64,000 nucleotides of DNA from Plantibacter sp. ME-Dv--P-122b (GTDB taxonomy: Bacteria; Actinomycetota; Actinomycetes; Actinomycetales; Microbacteriaceae). Positions within the stretch are counted from its first letter, which is position 1, and each line of letters opens with the position of its first letter. The stretch covers positions 62,001 to 126,000 of the forward strand of contig NZ_JARVSC010000009.1 in NCBI RefSeq assembly GCF_030209375.1, read 5' to 3'. Positions 26,756 through 35,115 of the stretch are shown one piece after another. The notes under the pieces were generated by a model. The model was given only the letters and a program-made list of their open reading frames with translations. It made no database searches and was not told the origin of the DNA. Both the position numbers and the translations under genes were made by a program.

Positions 26756-28387
26756 TCAGCCCTTGGTGATGGGTGCGTAGCGGAACTTGAACGACGCGTC
26801 GAGGACGGTGCCGGAGATGTCCTTGCCGACGACCGCGACCTGGGCGCCCTGGAGCAGCGGGATGGTCGACAGGTCGGCCGCCTCCGCGTCCTGGATCTGC
26901 TCGATGAGCTTGGTGCGTGCGTCCGCGTCCGTCGTGGAGCGCTGCTGGTTGATCAGGTCGTTGACGGCCGGGTTGTCGTAGTGGTTCGCGAGGAAGTTGT
27001 CCGTGGCGAAGAACGGCGTCAGGTAGTTGTCCGCGTCGGAGTAGTCCGGGAACCAACCCAGCTGGTAGGCAGGGTAGACGTCCGTGGTGCGGTCCTTCGA
27101 GTACTGCACCCACTCGGTCTGCTGCAGGTTGACGGTGAACAGGCCGTCGGCCTCCAGCTGGTCCTTGATGAGCGCGTACTCGTCGCCGGAGCCGGAACCG
27201 TAGTGGTCACCGTTGTACTGGAGGTTGAGCGCGACCGGAACGGTCACACCGGCTGCCTCGAGCGTCTCCTTGGCCTTCGCGGCATCCGGGCCGCCGTCGC
27301 CGTCGCCGTAGAGGCCCTTGAGGGACTCGGTGGCGCCGGTCAAGCCGGCGGGCACGTAGGAGTAGAGCGGGGTGTACGTGTCCTTGTAGACGTCCTTCGC
27401 GATCGCTGCGCGGTCGATCAGGTCGGCAGCGGCCTGGCGGACGGCGAGCGCCTTCGCCGGGTCGGCGTCAGCGGTGGTGGCACCGTAGGGCATCGTGTCG
27501 AAGTTGAAGACGAAGTAGCGGATCTCGCCACCGGGGCCGTCGACGACCTTGACGTTCTTGTCCTTCTTCAGGTCTTCGATGTCGGTCGCCGAGAGGCTGC
27601 GCGACGCGACGTCGATGTTGCCCTGCTTGACGTCGAGCTTCAGGTTGGATTCGTCGGTGTAGTACTTCACGTTGACGGTGTCGTTCTTCGCCTCGCCGAG
27701 GAGGCCCTGGTAGTCGGCGTACTTCTTGTACGAGATGAGCTCGTTGAACTTGTAGCTGTCGATCGTGTACTGGCCGGCGAAGGCCTTGCCCTTGACGATG
27801 TCGTTGTCGGGCGTGACCTCGGTGGCGGAGAAGACGTCCTCGTCGACGATCGGGCCGACGGGGCTCGAGAGCACCTGCGGGAAGGTCTGGTCGTTCTCGG
27901 TCTTCAGCGTGAAGACGACGGTGAGGTCGTCGGGCGCGTCGGTCTTCTCGAGGTTGCTGAGGAGCGACGACGGGCCGTTGTCATCGGCGATGGCCAGCTG
28001 GCGATCGAAGCTGAACTTCACGTCCGAGGAGGTGAGGTCGTTGCCGTTCGCCCACTTGAGGCCCTTCTTGAGCTTCACCGTGTACTCGGTCGGCGAGGTG
28101 AACTCGGCCGACTCGGCGATGTCGGGCTCGACGTCGGGGCTGTTGTACGGCGTGTTCAGGAGGAACGGGAAGACCTGGTTCATGACGGCGAAGGAGCCGT
28201 TGTCGTAGGATCCGGCCGGGTCGAGCGTCGTGACCTTGTCGGTCGTACCGATGACGATCGTGCCGCTGGCACCGCTGCTGGAACCGCCATCGTTGCCGGC
28301 GGCGCAGCCGGCGAGGGCGAGAGCGGTGATGGACAGACCCGCGAGCGCGACGGCGCTCTTCCGGAATCCACTACGTGGGGATGACAT
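26756..28387 (-). CDS. oligopeptide ABC transporter substrate-binding lipoprotein (SBP_bac_5)
   Basis: 543 residues from ATG 28387. A lipoprotein signal ends in LALAGC (lipid-modified Cys near 28), followed by a Gly/Ser linker and a family 5 extracellular binding domain (LDPAGSYDNGSFAVMNQVF, KKGLKWANGNDLTSSDVKFSFD). It captures peptides or similar solutes outside the membrane. ATG 28402 is an alternative start, but GAGG lies 9 nt before 28387 and nothing purine-rich lies before 28402. First gene of the importer operon. Confidence 0.92.
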   Translation of the reverse strand: MSSPRSGFRKSAVALAGLSITALALAGCAAGNDGGSSSGASGTIVIGTTDKVTTLDPAGSYDNGSFAVMNQVFPFLLNTPYNSPDVEPDIAESAEFTSPTEYTVKLKKGLKWANGNDLTSSDVKFSFDRQLAIADDNGPSSLLSNLEKTDAPDDLTVVFTLKTENDQTFPQVLSSPVGPIVDEDVFSATEVTPDNDIVKGKAFAGQYTIDSYKFNELISYKKYADYQGLLGEAKNDTVNVKYYTDESNLKLDVKQGNIDVASRSLSATDIEDLKKDKNVKVVDGPGGEIRYFVFNFDTMPYGATTADADPAKALAVRQAAADLIDRAAIAKDVYKDTYTPLYSYVPAGLTGATESLKGLYGDGDGGPDAAKAKETLEAAGVTVPVALNLQYNGDHYGSGSGDEYALIKDQLEADGLFTVNLQQTEWVQYSKDRTTDVYPAYQLGWFPDYSDADNYLTPFFATDNFLANHYDNPAVNDLINQQRSTTDADARTKLIEQIQDAEAADLSTIPLLQGAQVAVVGKDISGTVLDASFKFRYAPITKG

Positions 28388-28692
28388 TGATGTCGACCTC
28401 ATTTTCTGTGTGTGAGAGACGGCACGGCTGTGTGCAGGTTCTTCGCACGTGCTTGTAGAGGATTACAGCACGCTCCGAACAAATCCCTCAAACCCAGGGG
28501 CCTTCCGGTGCTGATTCGTTACGAGCACGAAACGTGCGCGTGCGGAAGCCCCGACGCAAGGACCGGGCGTTTCCGCCCGATCCGACGAGCGTCGGCTTCT
28601 GACGCGGATCATGGATCACCGGTTGTCGATAGTATACAGTCTACAGATGACAGGTCCGGATGAGGCGGACCTCACTGTTCTGAGGAGCTCGT
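28388..28692. promoter_or_regulatory. divergent control region between binding protein and aminotransferase
   Basis: About 305 bases with no gene. For the minus-strand importer, a candidate promoter is TTGAGG (28490-28485), 18-bp spacer, TGTAAT (28466-28461). For the plus-strand aminotransferase the main landmark is the 22-bp dyad at 28624-28645 described separately. A ribosome-binding GAGGAGC lies just before the aminotransferase start. Confidence 0.5.
28623..28645 (+). promoter_or_regulatory. putative GntR-type operator, site 1
   Basis: TTGTCGATAGTATACAGTCT begins a 22-bp dyad (28624-28645) centred on GTATAC with form TGTnGAnnGTATACnnTCnACA, 8 of 11 pairs complementary. Seventeen of the first 20 bases recur upstream of the second importer operon (43677-43658), in the same orientation relative to the downstream gene, and all three differences are transitions. 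The GntR regulator at 43714 is the likely binder; this is inference. Confidence 0.6.
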
Positions 28693-29982
28693 ATGTCTGT
28701 GCACCCGCCTGCGGCCACCACCGCCCAGCTCGGCGACGACACGCCAACCGCTCCCGGCCTGCGTCCGGCGCAGAGCGCGCGCGTGGCTCGAACGCATCTC
28801 ACCTATCGCGAGGCCGCTCCCGGGCTCTCCGTCCGCGAAGCCGACCTCTCCCTCCGCCTTGACGGCGGAGGCCACGGCCTGCTGGACACGACCCACTTCG
28901 ACACCGTGCGCTTCCCACCGCCGGCCTGGGCGGACGAGGCCATCCGCGAGGCGGTCGCCACCGGTGCGTGGGCGTACACGCCGTACCGCGGCGACCCGGG
29001 CGTCCTGGCCGAGCTCGCCACGGCGATCGGCGGCTTCCTCGGCAGCCACGTCGGTGCCGACAACCTCGCCCTGACGCCCGGCACGCAGGGGGCGCTGTTC
29101 ACGACGCTGTCGTCGATCATCGACGAGGGCGACCTCGTCCTCCTCGCCGACCCCGACTACCTGTTCTGCGAGCGGATCCTCGCCTTCCTCGGAGCGCGGG
29201 TCGAGCGCATCCCACTCGTCTTGGACGGCGAGCACCCGAGCCTCGACCTCGACGCGGTGGAGCAGTTCCTCCCCGAGCAGCCGAAGCTGCTCATGTTCTC
29301 CCACCCGAACAACCCCACCGGCGCCGTCTACCCCGCGACGATGATCTCCCGGGTCGCCGAACTCGCCGTCGCCGGCGGTTTCCGCGTCCTGGTCGACGAG
29401 CTGTACAGCCGACTCCTCTACACGGACACCCCGTTCCCGCACCTGCGCTCCGAGCCCGGCATGGCCGACCGCACCATCACCCTCCTCGGTCCGTCGAAGA
29501 CCGAGTCCATGAGCGGTTTCCGCATCGGCGTCGTCGTCGCGCCGGAGGACGTGATCGCGTCGGTCGAGCAGACCCTCGCCATGACCTCGCTCCGCGCGCC
29601 CGCCTACGCGCAGCGCATGCTCGCCCGGTGGCTCGTCGACGACGACGACTTCCTCCGTGAGCGCATCGCCGACCTCGAGGCGATCAAGCGGACCACGGTC
29701 GAGACCCTCTCCCGCGTACCGGGGTTGCGGATGAGCCCCCAGGACGGCACGGCCTACCTGTTCCTCGACGTCTCCGCGTTCGGGGTGTCCGACGTCGAGG
29801 TCGCCGGCGCCCTGCAGCGCGAGGCGCAGGTCGTCGTCTCACCCGGCTACCAGTTCGGTCCGTCCGGCACCGGGCACTTCCGGATCTGCTACGCCCGCGA
29901 CGAGACCCAGTGGGCCGCCGCGCTCGACCGCATGGTCGTGTGCCTGACCGGACTCGCGACCGCAGCCGGCATCCACGCGTGA
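28693..29982 (+). CDS. PLP-dependent class I/II aminotransferase
   Basis: 429 residues, fold type I. Visible landmarks are the Tyr of YTPYRGDPGV, HPNNPTG (substrate/PLP binding), DELYSRLLY (PLP-pyridine Asp), the Schiff-base lysine in GPSKTESMSGFRIG and the carboxylate Arg in HFRICYA. It transfers amino groups between an amino acid and a 2-oxo acid; substrate unknown. ATG 28693 follows GAGGAGC. The next gene encodes RidA, which removes reactive enamines made by PLP enzymes, and overlaps it by four bases. The shared operator ties it to the TldDE/DUF4438 unit. Confidence 0.92.
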   Translation: MSVHPPAATTAQLGDDTPTAPGLRPAQSARVARTHLTYREAAPGLSVREADLSLRLDGGGHGLLDTTHFDTVRFPPPAWADEAIREAVATGAWAYTPYRGDPGVLAELATAIGGFLGSHVGADNLALTPGTQGALFTTLSSIIDEGDLVLLADPDYLFCERILAFLGARVERIPLVLDGEHPSLDLDAVEQFLPEQPKLLMFSHPNNPTGAVYPATMISRVAELAVAGGFRVLVDELYSRLLYTDTPFPHLRSEPGMADRTITLLGPSKTESMSGFRIGVVVAPEDVIASVEQTLAMTSLRAPAYAQRMLARWLVDDDDFLRERIADLEAIKRTTVETLSRVPGLRMSPQDGTAYLFLDVSAFGVSDVEVAGALQREAQVVVSPGYQFGPSGTGHFRICYARDETQWAAALDRMVVCLTGLATAAGIHA

Positions 29983-30431
29983 CGGACGAGGCAGCCCGCG
30001 ACGCGGGACTCCGTCCGGCCGGCGCCTACTCGGTCGCGAGGCTCGTCGGCGAGCTGGTCCACACCGCCGGCATGACCCCACGGGTCGACGGCGCGCTCGT
30101 GGCGACCGGCCGGATCGGTCGCGAACTCGACGACGCCCAGGCGCTGGCCGCCACCCGGATCGCGACCGAGCGCGCCCTCGCCGCGGCGGCGAGCGCCGTT
30201 CCCGAGGGTGCCATCCTCACCGAGGTGATCTCCCTGACCGTCTACCTCGCGGTGGCCGACGGTTTCGTCCGGCTGAGTGAGATCGCCGACGCGGCGAGCG
30301 CCGTGGTCGTCGAACGGTTCCCCGACGCCTCACTGCCCGTCCGCGCCGCCCTCGGGGTCGCCGCGCTTCCCGGCGATGCACCCGTCGAGATCCAGCTCGT
30401 CGCGCGGTGCACCGGCGGGCCGATCACCTGA
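29979..30431 (+). CDS. ridA: RidA family enamine/imine deaminase
   Basis: 150 residues with the RidA core: ATGRIGREL, LTEVISLTVYLAV, and the catalytic segment SLPVRAALGVAALP followed by VEIQLVAR, which keep the key Arg and Glu of the active family. RidA hydrolyses enamines such as 2-aminoacrylate formed by PLP enzymes. GTG 29979 overlaps the aminotransferase stop (GTGA), so the two are translated together. That fits an aminotransferase or dehydratase reaction releasing unstable imines. Confidence 0.88.
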   Translation: MTDEAARDAGLRPAGAYSVARLVGELVHTAGMTPRVDGALVATGRIGRELDDAQALAATRIATERALAAAASAVPEGAILTEVISLTVYLAVADGFVRLSEIADAASAVVVERFPDASLPVRAALGVAALPGDAPVEIQLVARCTGGPIT

Positions 30432-30471
30432 GCAGCGCCCAGCGGTCGACGCGTGTGGTCTGATGGTGGTC

Positions 30472-30777
30472 ATGGCCGTCTCATTCAGCTTCACCGTCGG
30501 GGTCGACGAGCCCCATCACGTCACCGTGCGGGTCGCCGGGATCCGGAACCGGGTGACGATCGAGGTCGACGGGTGGCTGGCGGCCGACAGCGGGGGCAAT
30601 CTGGGGCGCATCATGCCGAACGTCTTCGACGTCGAGGTCGGGGTGCAGGAACGACACATGGTGTCGGTTCGGGTGATCATCCAGGAACCGATCGACGGTG
30701 GCGCACGCTACATCGACGTGTTCATCGACGGCCGCTTCGCCGCGCGGCACGACTGGCGGGCGATCCGCGAGTCGTGA
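30472..30777 (+). CDS. hypothetical beta-rich protein with internal repeat (101 aa)
   Basis: No family is firmly recognised. It looks like two similar beta-hairpin units: FTVGVDEPHHVTVRVAG with RVTIEVDGWLAA, and VEVGVQERHMVSVRVII with YIDVFIDGRFAA. The pattern (strand, His, strand, hydrophobic-x-V/I-DG) recalls the FAIM beta-sandwich fold, a weak suggestion. ATG 30472 or 30463 could start it. It follows ridA by 40 nt and may belong to that unit. Confidence 0.6.
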   Translation: MAVSFSFTVGVDEPHHVTVRVAGIRNRVTIEVDGWLAADSGGNLGRIMPNVFDVEVGVQERHMVSVRVIIQEPIDGGARYIDVFIDGRFAARHDWRAIRES

Positions 30778-30791
30778 TCGTGGCCGAGCGG

Positions 30792-31811
30792 TCAGTAGCC
30801 CCGGTCGGCGTCGAAGCGGTTGAGCAGCGGCTCCCCCGCGCGGTACCGGGCGAGGTTCTCGATGAAGAGCGCGGTGAGCGTCGCGTTCTCGCTCTCCACC
30901 GTGGACGCGGAGTGCGGTGAGATGAGCACGTTGTCGAGGTCCCAGAGGGGCGAGTCGGCGGGCAGGGGCTCCTCGCGGAACACGTCGAGGGCGGCACCGC
31001 CGAGTCGACCCGAGCGGAGGGCCTCGATGAGGGCGTCCTCGTCGATCACCTGACCGCGCGAGATGTTGACGACGGCTGCCCCCTCGGGGAGGAGTGCGAT
31101 CCGGTCCGCACTGATGAGGTTCTCGGTCTCGGGGGTGAGCGCCGTGCAGAGCACCAGCACGTCCGTGGTCGGCAGCACCTCGTCGAGCCGGTCGACATCG
31201 CTCAGCTCGACGCCCTCCGGCAGCTCGTAGCTCCCGCCCACGCGACCCACCGCGGTCACGCGGGCACCGATCGCGTCGAAGGTCCGGACCACGTTCGAGC
31301 CCATCCCGCCGACGCCGACGACCGTGACGCGCATGCCGGCGAGCTGCCTCGTGGTGTACCGCTCGAACCGGTGCTCGCGCTGCTGACGCTGCAGGTACGG
31401 CAGGCCCTTCACGACGAAGAGCGCGCCGGTCAGGGCGAACTCGGCGAGCGGCACGGCGTGCACGCCACCGGCCGTCGTCGCGACGATGCCGCTCCGGTCG
31501 AGACCCGTGCGACGCATGAACGCGCCGATGCCCGCACTCGTGGCCTGGATCCATTTCAGGTTCGGTGCCCGCTGCGGCAGGGCAGCCGGATCCTGCCAGT
31601 CGAAGTCGAACGCCACCTCGGCCCGCGCGAGCATGTCCTCCCACTGCTGCTGCTCAGCGGCGGAGAGCCGGGGCGTCGGACCGTGGTGGTCGGCCACGTA
31701 CTGCGGGACGCCGATGAGCGACGGGTCGTAGAGCACCTCGACGTCCGGGTGCGAGGCGCGGATCGCCTCGACGTGCTCGGGTTCGAGGTGGCTGGCGATG
31801 AGAATCTGCAT
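30792..31811 (-). CDS. D-isomer-specific 2-hydroxyacid dehydrogenase
   Basis: 339 residues. The NAD-binding domain has GVGGMGSNV near 160; catalytic residues appear as Arg in NISRGQVID, Glu in FREEPLP and His in ISPHSAS. It reduces a 2-oxo acid to a D-2-hydroxy acid or the reverse. ATG 31811 follows GGATGGACC. It is 72 nt downstream of the second DUF4438 gene on the same strand and is the last gene of the TldDE/DUF4438 unit. It could act on the 2-oxo acid made by the aminotransferase; that link is inferred. Confidence 0.9.
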   Translation of the reverse strand: MQILIASHLEPEHVEAIRASHPDVEVLYDPSLIGVPQYVADHHGPTPRLSAAEQQQWEDMLARAEVAFDFDWQDPAALPQRAPNLKWIQATSAGIGAFMRRTGLDRSGIVATTAGGVHAVPLAEFALTGALFVVKGLPYLQRQQREHRFERYTTRQLAGMRVTVVGVGGMGSNVVRTFDAIGARVTAVGRVGGSYELPEGVELSDVDRLDEVLPTTDVLVLCTALTPETENLISADRIALLPEGAAVVNISRGQVIDEDALIEALRSGRLGGAALDVFREEPLPADSPLWDLDNVLISPHSASTVESENATLTALFIENLARYRAGEPLLNRFDADRGY

Positions 31812-31883
31812 GATGGTCCATCCTGCCGCGGGCGCGGCGATGCGTCGGTCGTGGCGCGGTGCGTCGCGCGTTCCTTCGGTCGG

Positions 31884-32768
31884 TCAGTCGGTCGGCCAGG
31901 GCGCGACCGCCGCGAGCCGCTCCGCCGTGAGCGCAGGCCGGACACCGCCTGCCTCCTCGCTGACGGTCCGGGGCTGGAGGACCGACCGTGGACCGCAGGC
32001 GATCGGGACGAATCCGGGACCGTGACCGGGCATGGGCGAGCCGCCGTGGACGATGATCCCCACGGTGATCCAGTCCCGCCGGTACCCCATGTTGTGGCGG
32101 ACGTCGAGGTGCTCGACCGCGAACAGGTCCCCGAGCCGCATGTCGATCCCGGCGAGTTCGGGCGATTCCGGCACCACGGCGAGGTCGACGTCCCACTGGT
32201 GCGCGGGTCGGCCGATACCGTTGCCGGCCACCTTGCCCGGCAGCACCCCGACCACGTCGAAGCCCGCGACACCGTCCTCGACGCGCAGCGGAAGCGCGTC
32301 GAGGAGGGCGGGGTCGATGTTCAGCAGGACGATCTCCTCGGGCAGGTCCTCGCGGCGCAGGCCCTGACCCATGGCGTGCACCGCGATCCGGTCCCCGGGC
32401 AGCAGGGCGGCCATCGTCTCGTCGTCGAAGGAGACGATGACCCGGCCCGCCTCACCGCGCTTGCCGACGACGGACCCCGTCGCCCCGGTCGCCGCACCGG
32501 ACCGGACGGTCGCGCGGTTCCCGATGCAGGCGAAGGACGTCAGTCCGAAGCGCGACCCGGCGTCCGGGTGCACGAGCGTGACCCCGGGTGCGACGTGGTC
32601 GGTGTCTGAGGCGAAGACCGAGTCTCCCAGGTGCACGCCGAGGACGACCCCGCCGTCGCCGATCGGCACGTAGGGGTGTCCGTCGCGGTCGATCCGGTAG
32701 GACACCATGGGGGTGAGGCCGGCGTGCTCGACGAAGCCGAGCAGGTTGTTGGCGATGATCGAGCTCAT
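31884..32768 (-). CDS. DUF4438 domain protein, copy B
   Basis: 294 residues, family of unknown function. Shared landmarks with its neighbour: GDGGVVLGVHLGDSVFAS, ACIGNRATVRSGAATGATGSV, GQGLRREDLPEEIVLLNIDP, and RRDWITVGIIVHGGSPMPGHGPG. No catalytic motif is evident; the many small-residue turns suggest a beta-rich fold and a regular assembly. It starts inside the stop of copy A (ATGA). The pair lies downstream of the TldD/TldE pair, so a role in the same peptide pathway is likely. Confidence 0.85.
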   Translation of the reverse strand: MSSIIANNLLGFVEHAGLTPMVSYRIDRDGHPYVPIGDGGVVLGVHLGDSVFASDTDHVAPGVTLVHPDAGSRFGLTSFACIGNRATVRSGAATGATGSVVGKRGEAGRVIVSFDDETMAALLPGDRIAVHAMGQGLRREDLPEEIVLLNIDPALLDALPLRVEDGVAGFDVVGVLPGKVAGNGIGRPAHQWDVDLAVVPESPELAGIDMRLGDLFAVEHLDVRHNMGYRRDWITVGIIVHGGSPMPGHGPGFVPIACGPRSVLQPRTVSEEAGGVRPALTAERLAAVAPWPTD

Positions 32769-33679
32769 GCGGCCGTCTCCGTCGTGGTCGTAGTCGTGGT
32801 CGTGGTCGTCGCTCGGCCCATGCCGGCGAGCGCGGTGCCGAGGTTGGCGGCGCGGTCGTCGACGACCGTGAACGCCGACACCGGTCCCGACAGCAGGGTC
32901 GACGGGCCGGGACCGTGCCCGAAGAGGCGGCACTCGCCGGTGGAGATGACCCCGATCGTGATCCAGCCGGGCCGGTAGCCGCGTCCGTAGGAGTGGTCCT
33001 GGTCCTCGAGGACGACGATGTCGCCGATGCGGAGGGACTCGAGGCCGAGCGACAGGTCCTCGCTGAGGCCCGGGTAGGCGCCCATGAGGTCGGTGTTGGC
33101 GAACTCGGAGAGCATGCCGCCACCGGCGCCGGCCGCCTCGGCCGGGACGCGCATGGCCACGCCGACCTCGAGCGTGCCGTCGGCCGCCGTCGAGAACGGC
33201 AGGTGCGGCAGGAGCCGCGGGTCCAGGTTCTTCACCCGGACGTCCGGGTGGTCGAGGAGGCGCAGGCCCTGACCGCGGGCCTCGACGCTCACGGCGTCGC
33301 CGGTCGTCACCTGGCGGAGCGCCCCGTCGGCGAAGTCGGCGAGGACGTAGGCGTGCTGGCCGATGACGACACCCTCGGCTCCTGCCGCCGCCCCCGAGCG
33401 CACCGTCACGATGTTGCCCACGCAGCTGAGGAACTGCAGTGCGGCGTTCGCCTCGGCGCCCGCGTGCCGGATCGACAGGCCGGGTTCGAGGTGGTCGCTT
33501 GCATGCCCCGTTGCGGCCTCACCGACGTGCGCACCCATCGTCACCCCGCCCATGCCGGGCAGGATGAAGGGGTGGCCGTCGGGGTCGACCCGGTAGCCGT
33601 GACGGTCGGCCTGGGGCGGCCAGACCTCTCCGGTGAGGATCTGCGTGACCAGGCGGTCCTCGTTGGTCCTGAGGCTCAT
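32765..33679 (-). CDS. DUF4438 domain protein, copy A
   Basis: 304 residues, paralogous to copy B: GMGGVTMGAHVGEAATG, SCVGNIVTVRSGAAAGAEGVVIG, GQGLRLLDHPDVRVKNLDPRLL, RPGWITIGVISTGECRLFGHGPG. The C-terminus is a run of ten threonines ending in TETAA, encoded by GTGGTC-type repeats that could slip. ATG 33679 overlaps the TldE-like stop by four bases. Two adjacent, coupled paralogues suggest a heteromeric complex. Function unknown. Confidence 0.85.
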   Translation of the reverse strand: MSLRTNEDRLVTQILTGEVWPPQADRHGYRVDPDGHPFILPGMGGVTMGAHVGEAATGHASDHLEPGLSIRHAGAEANAALQFLSCVGNIVTVRSGAAAGAEGVVIGQHAYVLADFADGALRQVTTGDAVSVEARGQGLRLLDHPDVRVKNLDPRLLPHLPFSTAADGTLEVGVAMRVPAEAAGAGGGMLSEFANTDLMGAYPGLSEDLSLGLESLRIGDIVVLEDQDHSYGRGYRPGWITIGVISTGECRLFGHGPGPSTLLSGPVSAFTVVDDRAANLGTALAGMGRATTTTTTTTTTETAA

Positions 33680-35115
33680 GCCGTCGCTCCCTTCGGGGCC
33701 GGGGCTGTGCCGAGGGCGAAGCCGCGGATGCGGAGTGGTGGCGCGGTCGCGGCACCGTTGAACACGTTCATGAGCGGCTGGCTCAGCGAGACCGATCCGA
33801 CGCCGTCGACCCGCGCGAGACTGTCGAGCACGCTCACCGTGAAGCGCTGCGACTCGACCGGCCGCGTGATGCGACCGTTCTCGATGAGGAAGCACGCGTC
33901 GCGCGTGACCCCCGTGATCGTGGAGCGGACCGGATCGACGGTGCGCGTGTACCAGAAGCGCTGCAGGTACACCCCGCGTTCGACGCCCGCGATGAGGTCG
34001 AGCTCGGTCGTGTCGGCTGCACGGAGGATGACGTTCATCGGGATCGCATGGGGCGCCTCCTCCCGGGCGATGTGGAAGTTTCCGGTCGATGCCGTCCCGA
34101 GCGCGAAGGCGGTCTCCCGGTCGGTGACGACCTCCGCGACCCGGCCGTGGTCGAGGAACGGGACGTCGCGCTTCGTGGTGCCCTGGAAGTCGAACGGGAA
34201 CGGCAGTCCGAGGTCGGCCGTCGCGTCGTCGTGCACCGAGACGAGCGACGAGGCCGCCTGTTCACCGGCGCGGGTCGCGGGGGTGCCGAACCCGGACGCC
34301 AGCGCCCCGCCGGTGAAGCCGAAAGCGCCGAAGAAGTCGAGGAACTCTCCGGCGGCGAGCGCCCCGAGCACGACGTCGTACTCGCCGGGGGCGAGCGGGG
34401 CGCGACCCCGGGTGGCGGACGCCTCGGAGAGCGTCCGCTCGACGGACTCCGCCGCCAGCAGGCGGTCCGACGACCGGGAGAGGTCCTTCCAGTGCGAGGA
34501 TCCGTCGTCGATGCGGACGGTGAGGGAACCCTGCGCCTCGGTCGCCGCGGCGTACCGGGAGGTCCCGCGCTCGCGGTCGTGGAAGGCGACCTCCGTGACC
34601 GCGCGGCCGAACATGCCTGCGGCCACACCACCGGCGCGGTCGGCCTCCGTCATCGCGCGATCGGCGAGGGCGACGTGTTCACCGACGTCCCAGGCCGCCG
34701 TGTCCTCGCCCCAGAGCAGGGCGCCGGACGCGGTGCGTCCCGACACGACGGGTTCGTCGACCGGGCCGGGCTCGGCTCGTGGCGGTGCGGCTGGGAGCCC
34801 TCGCTCGGCCTGCTCCCGCGCGGCGGTGCTCGCGTTCGCGACCGCCCGGCCGATCCCGGCGATCGAACTGGCAGCGGCGAGCGACGCCCGCCCGTCCACC
34901 TCGGCGCGGACCATGATCTGCACCTCGTCGATGGCCTGACTCTGGTGCACCCGACGACCGGCGAAGCGGGTGAAGTCCCCTCGTCGACCGGTGAGGAACG
35001 CCTCGATCCGGTCCGCCGGGGCGTCGCGCAGGGCCGCCTCGAGCGCCTCGGCGGCTCGCTCGCCGCCGACGACGGGCCCGAAGGCGGTGGTGGTCGTGCT
35101 GTCGGTGTCGCTCAT
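33676..35115 (-). CDS. TldE/PmbA-like metalloprotease partner
   Basis: 479 residues of the TldD/PmbA family. It lacks the HExxxH zinc motif, as TldE/PmbA proteins do, but keeps the family's C-terminal pattern (FWYTRTVDPVRSTITGVTRDACFLIENGRI). In known pairs TldD and TldE form a heterodimer that degrades or trims unstructured peptides inside the cell. ATG 35115 overlaps the tldD stop by four bases. It would be the non-catalytic subunit. Confidence 0.88.
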   Translation of the reverse strand: MSDTDSTTTTAFGPVVGGERAAEALEAALRDAPADRIEAFLTGRRGDFTRFAGRRVHQSQAIDEVQIMVRAEVDGRASLAAASSIAGIGRAVANASTAAREQAERGLPAAPPRAEPGPVDEPVVSGRTASGALLWGEDTAAWDVGEHVALADRAMTEADRAGGVAAGMFGRAVTEVAFHDRERGTSRYAAATEAQGSLTVRIDDGSSHWKDLSRSSDRLLAAESVERTLSEASATRGRAPLAPGEYDVVLGALAAGEFLDFFGAFGFTGGALASGFGTPATRAGEQAASSLVSVHDDATADLGLPFPFDFQGTTKRDVPFLDHGRVAEVVTDRETAFALGTASTGNFHIAREEAPHAIPMNVILRAADTTELDLIAGVERGVYLQRFWYTRTVDPVRSTITGVTRDACFLIENGRITRPVESQRFTVSVLDSLARVDGVGSVSLSQPLMNVFNGAATAPPLRIRGFALGTAPAPKGATA

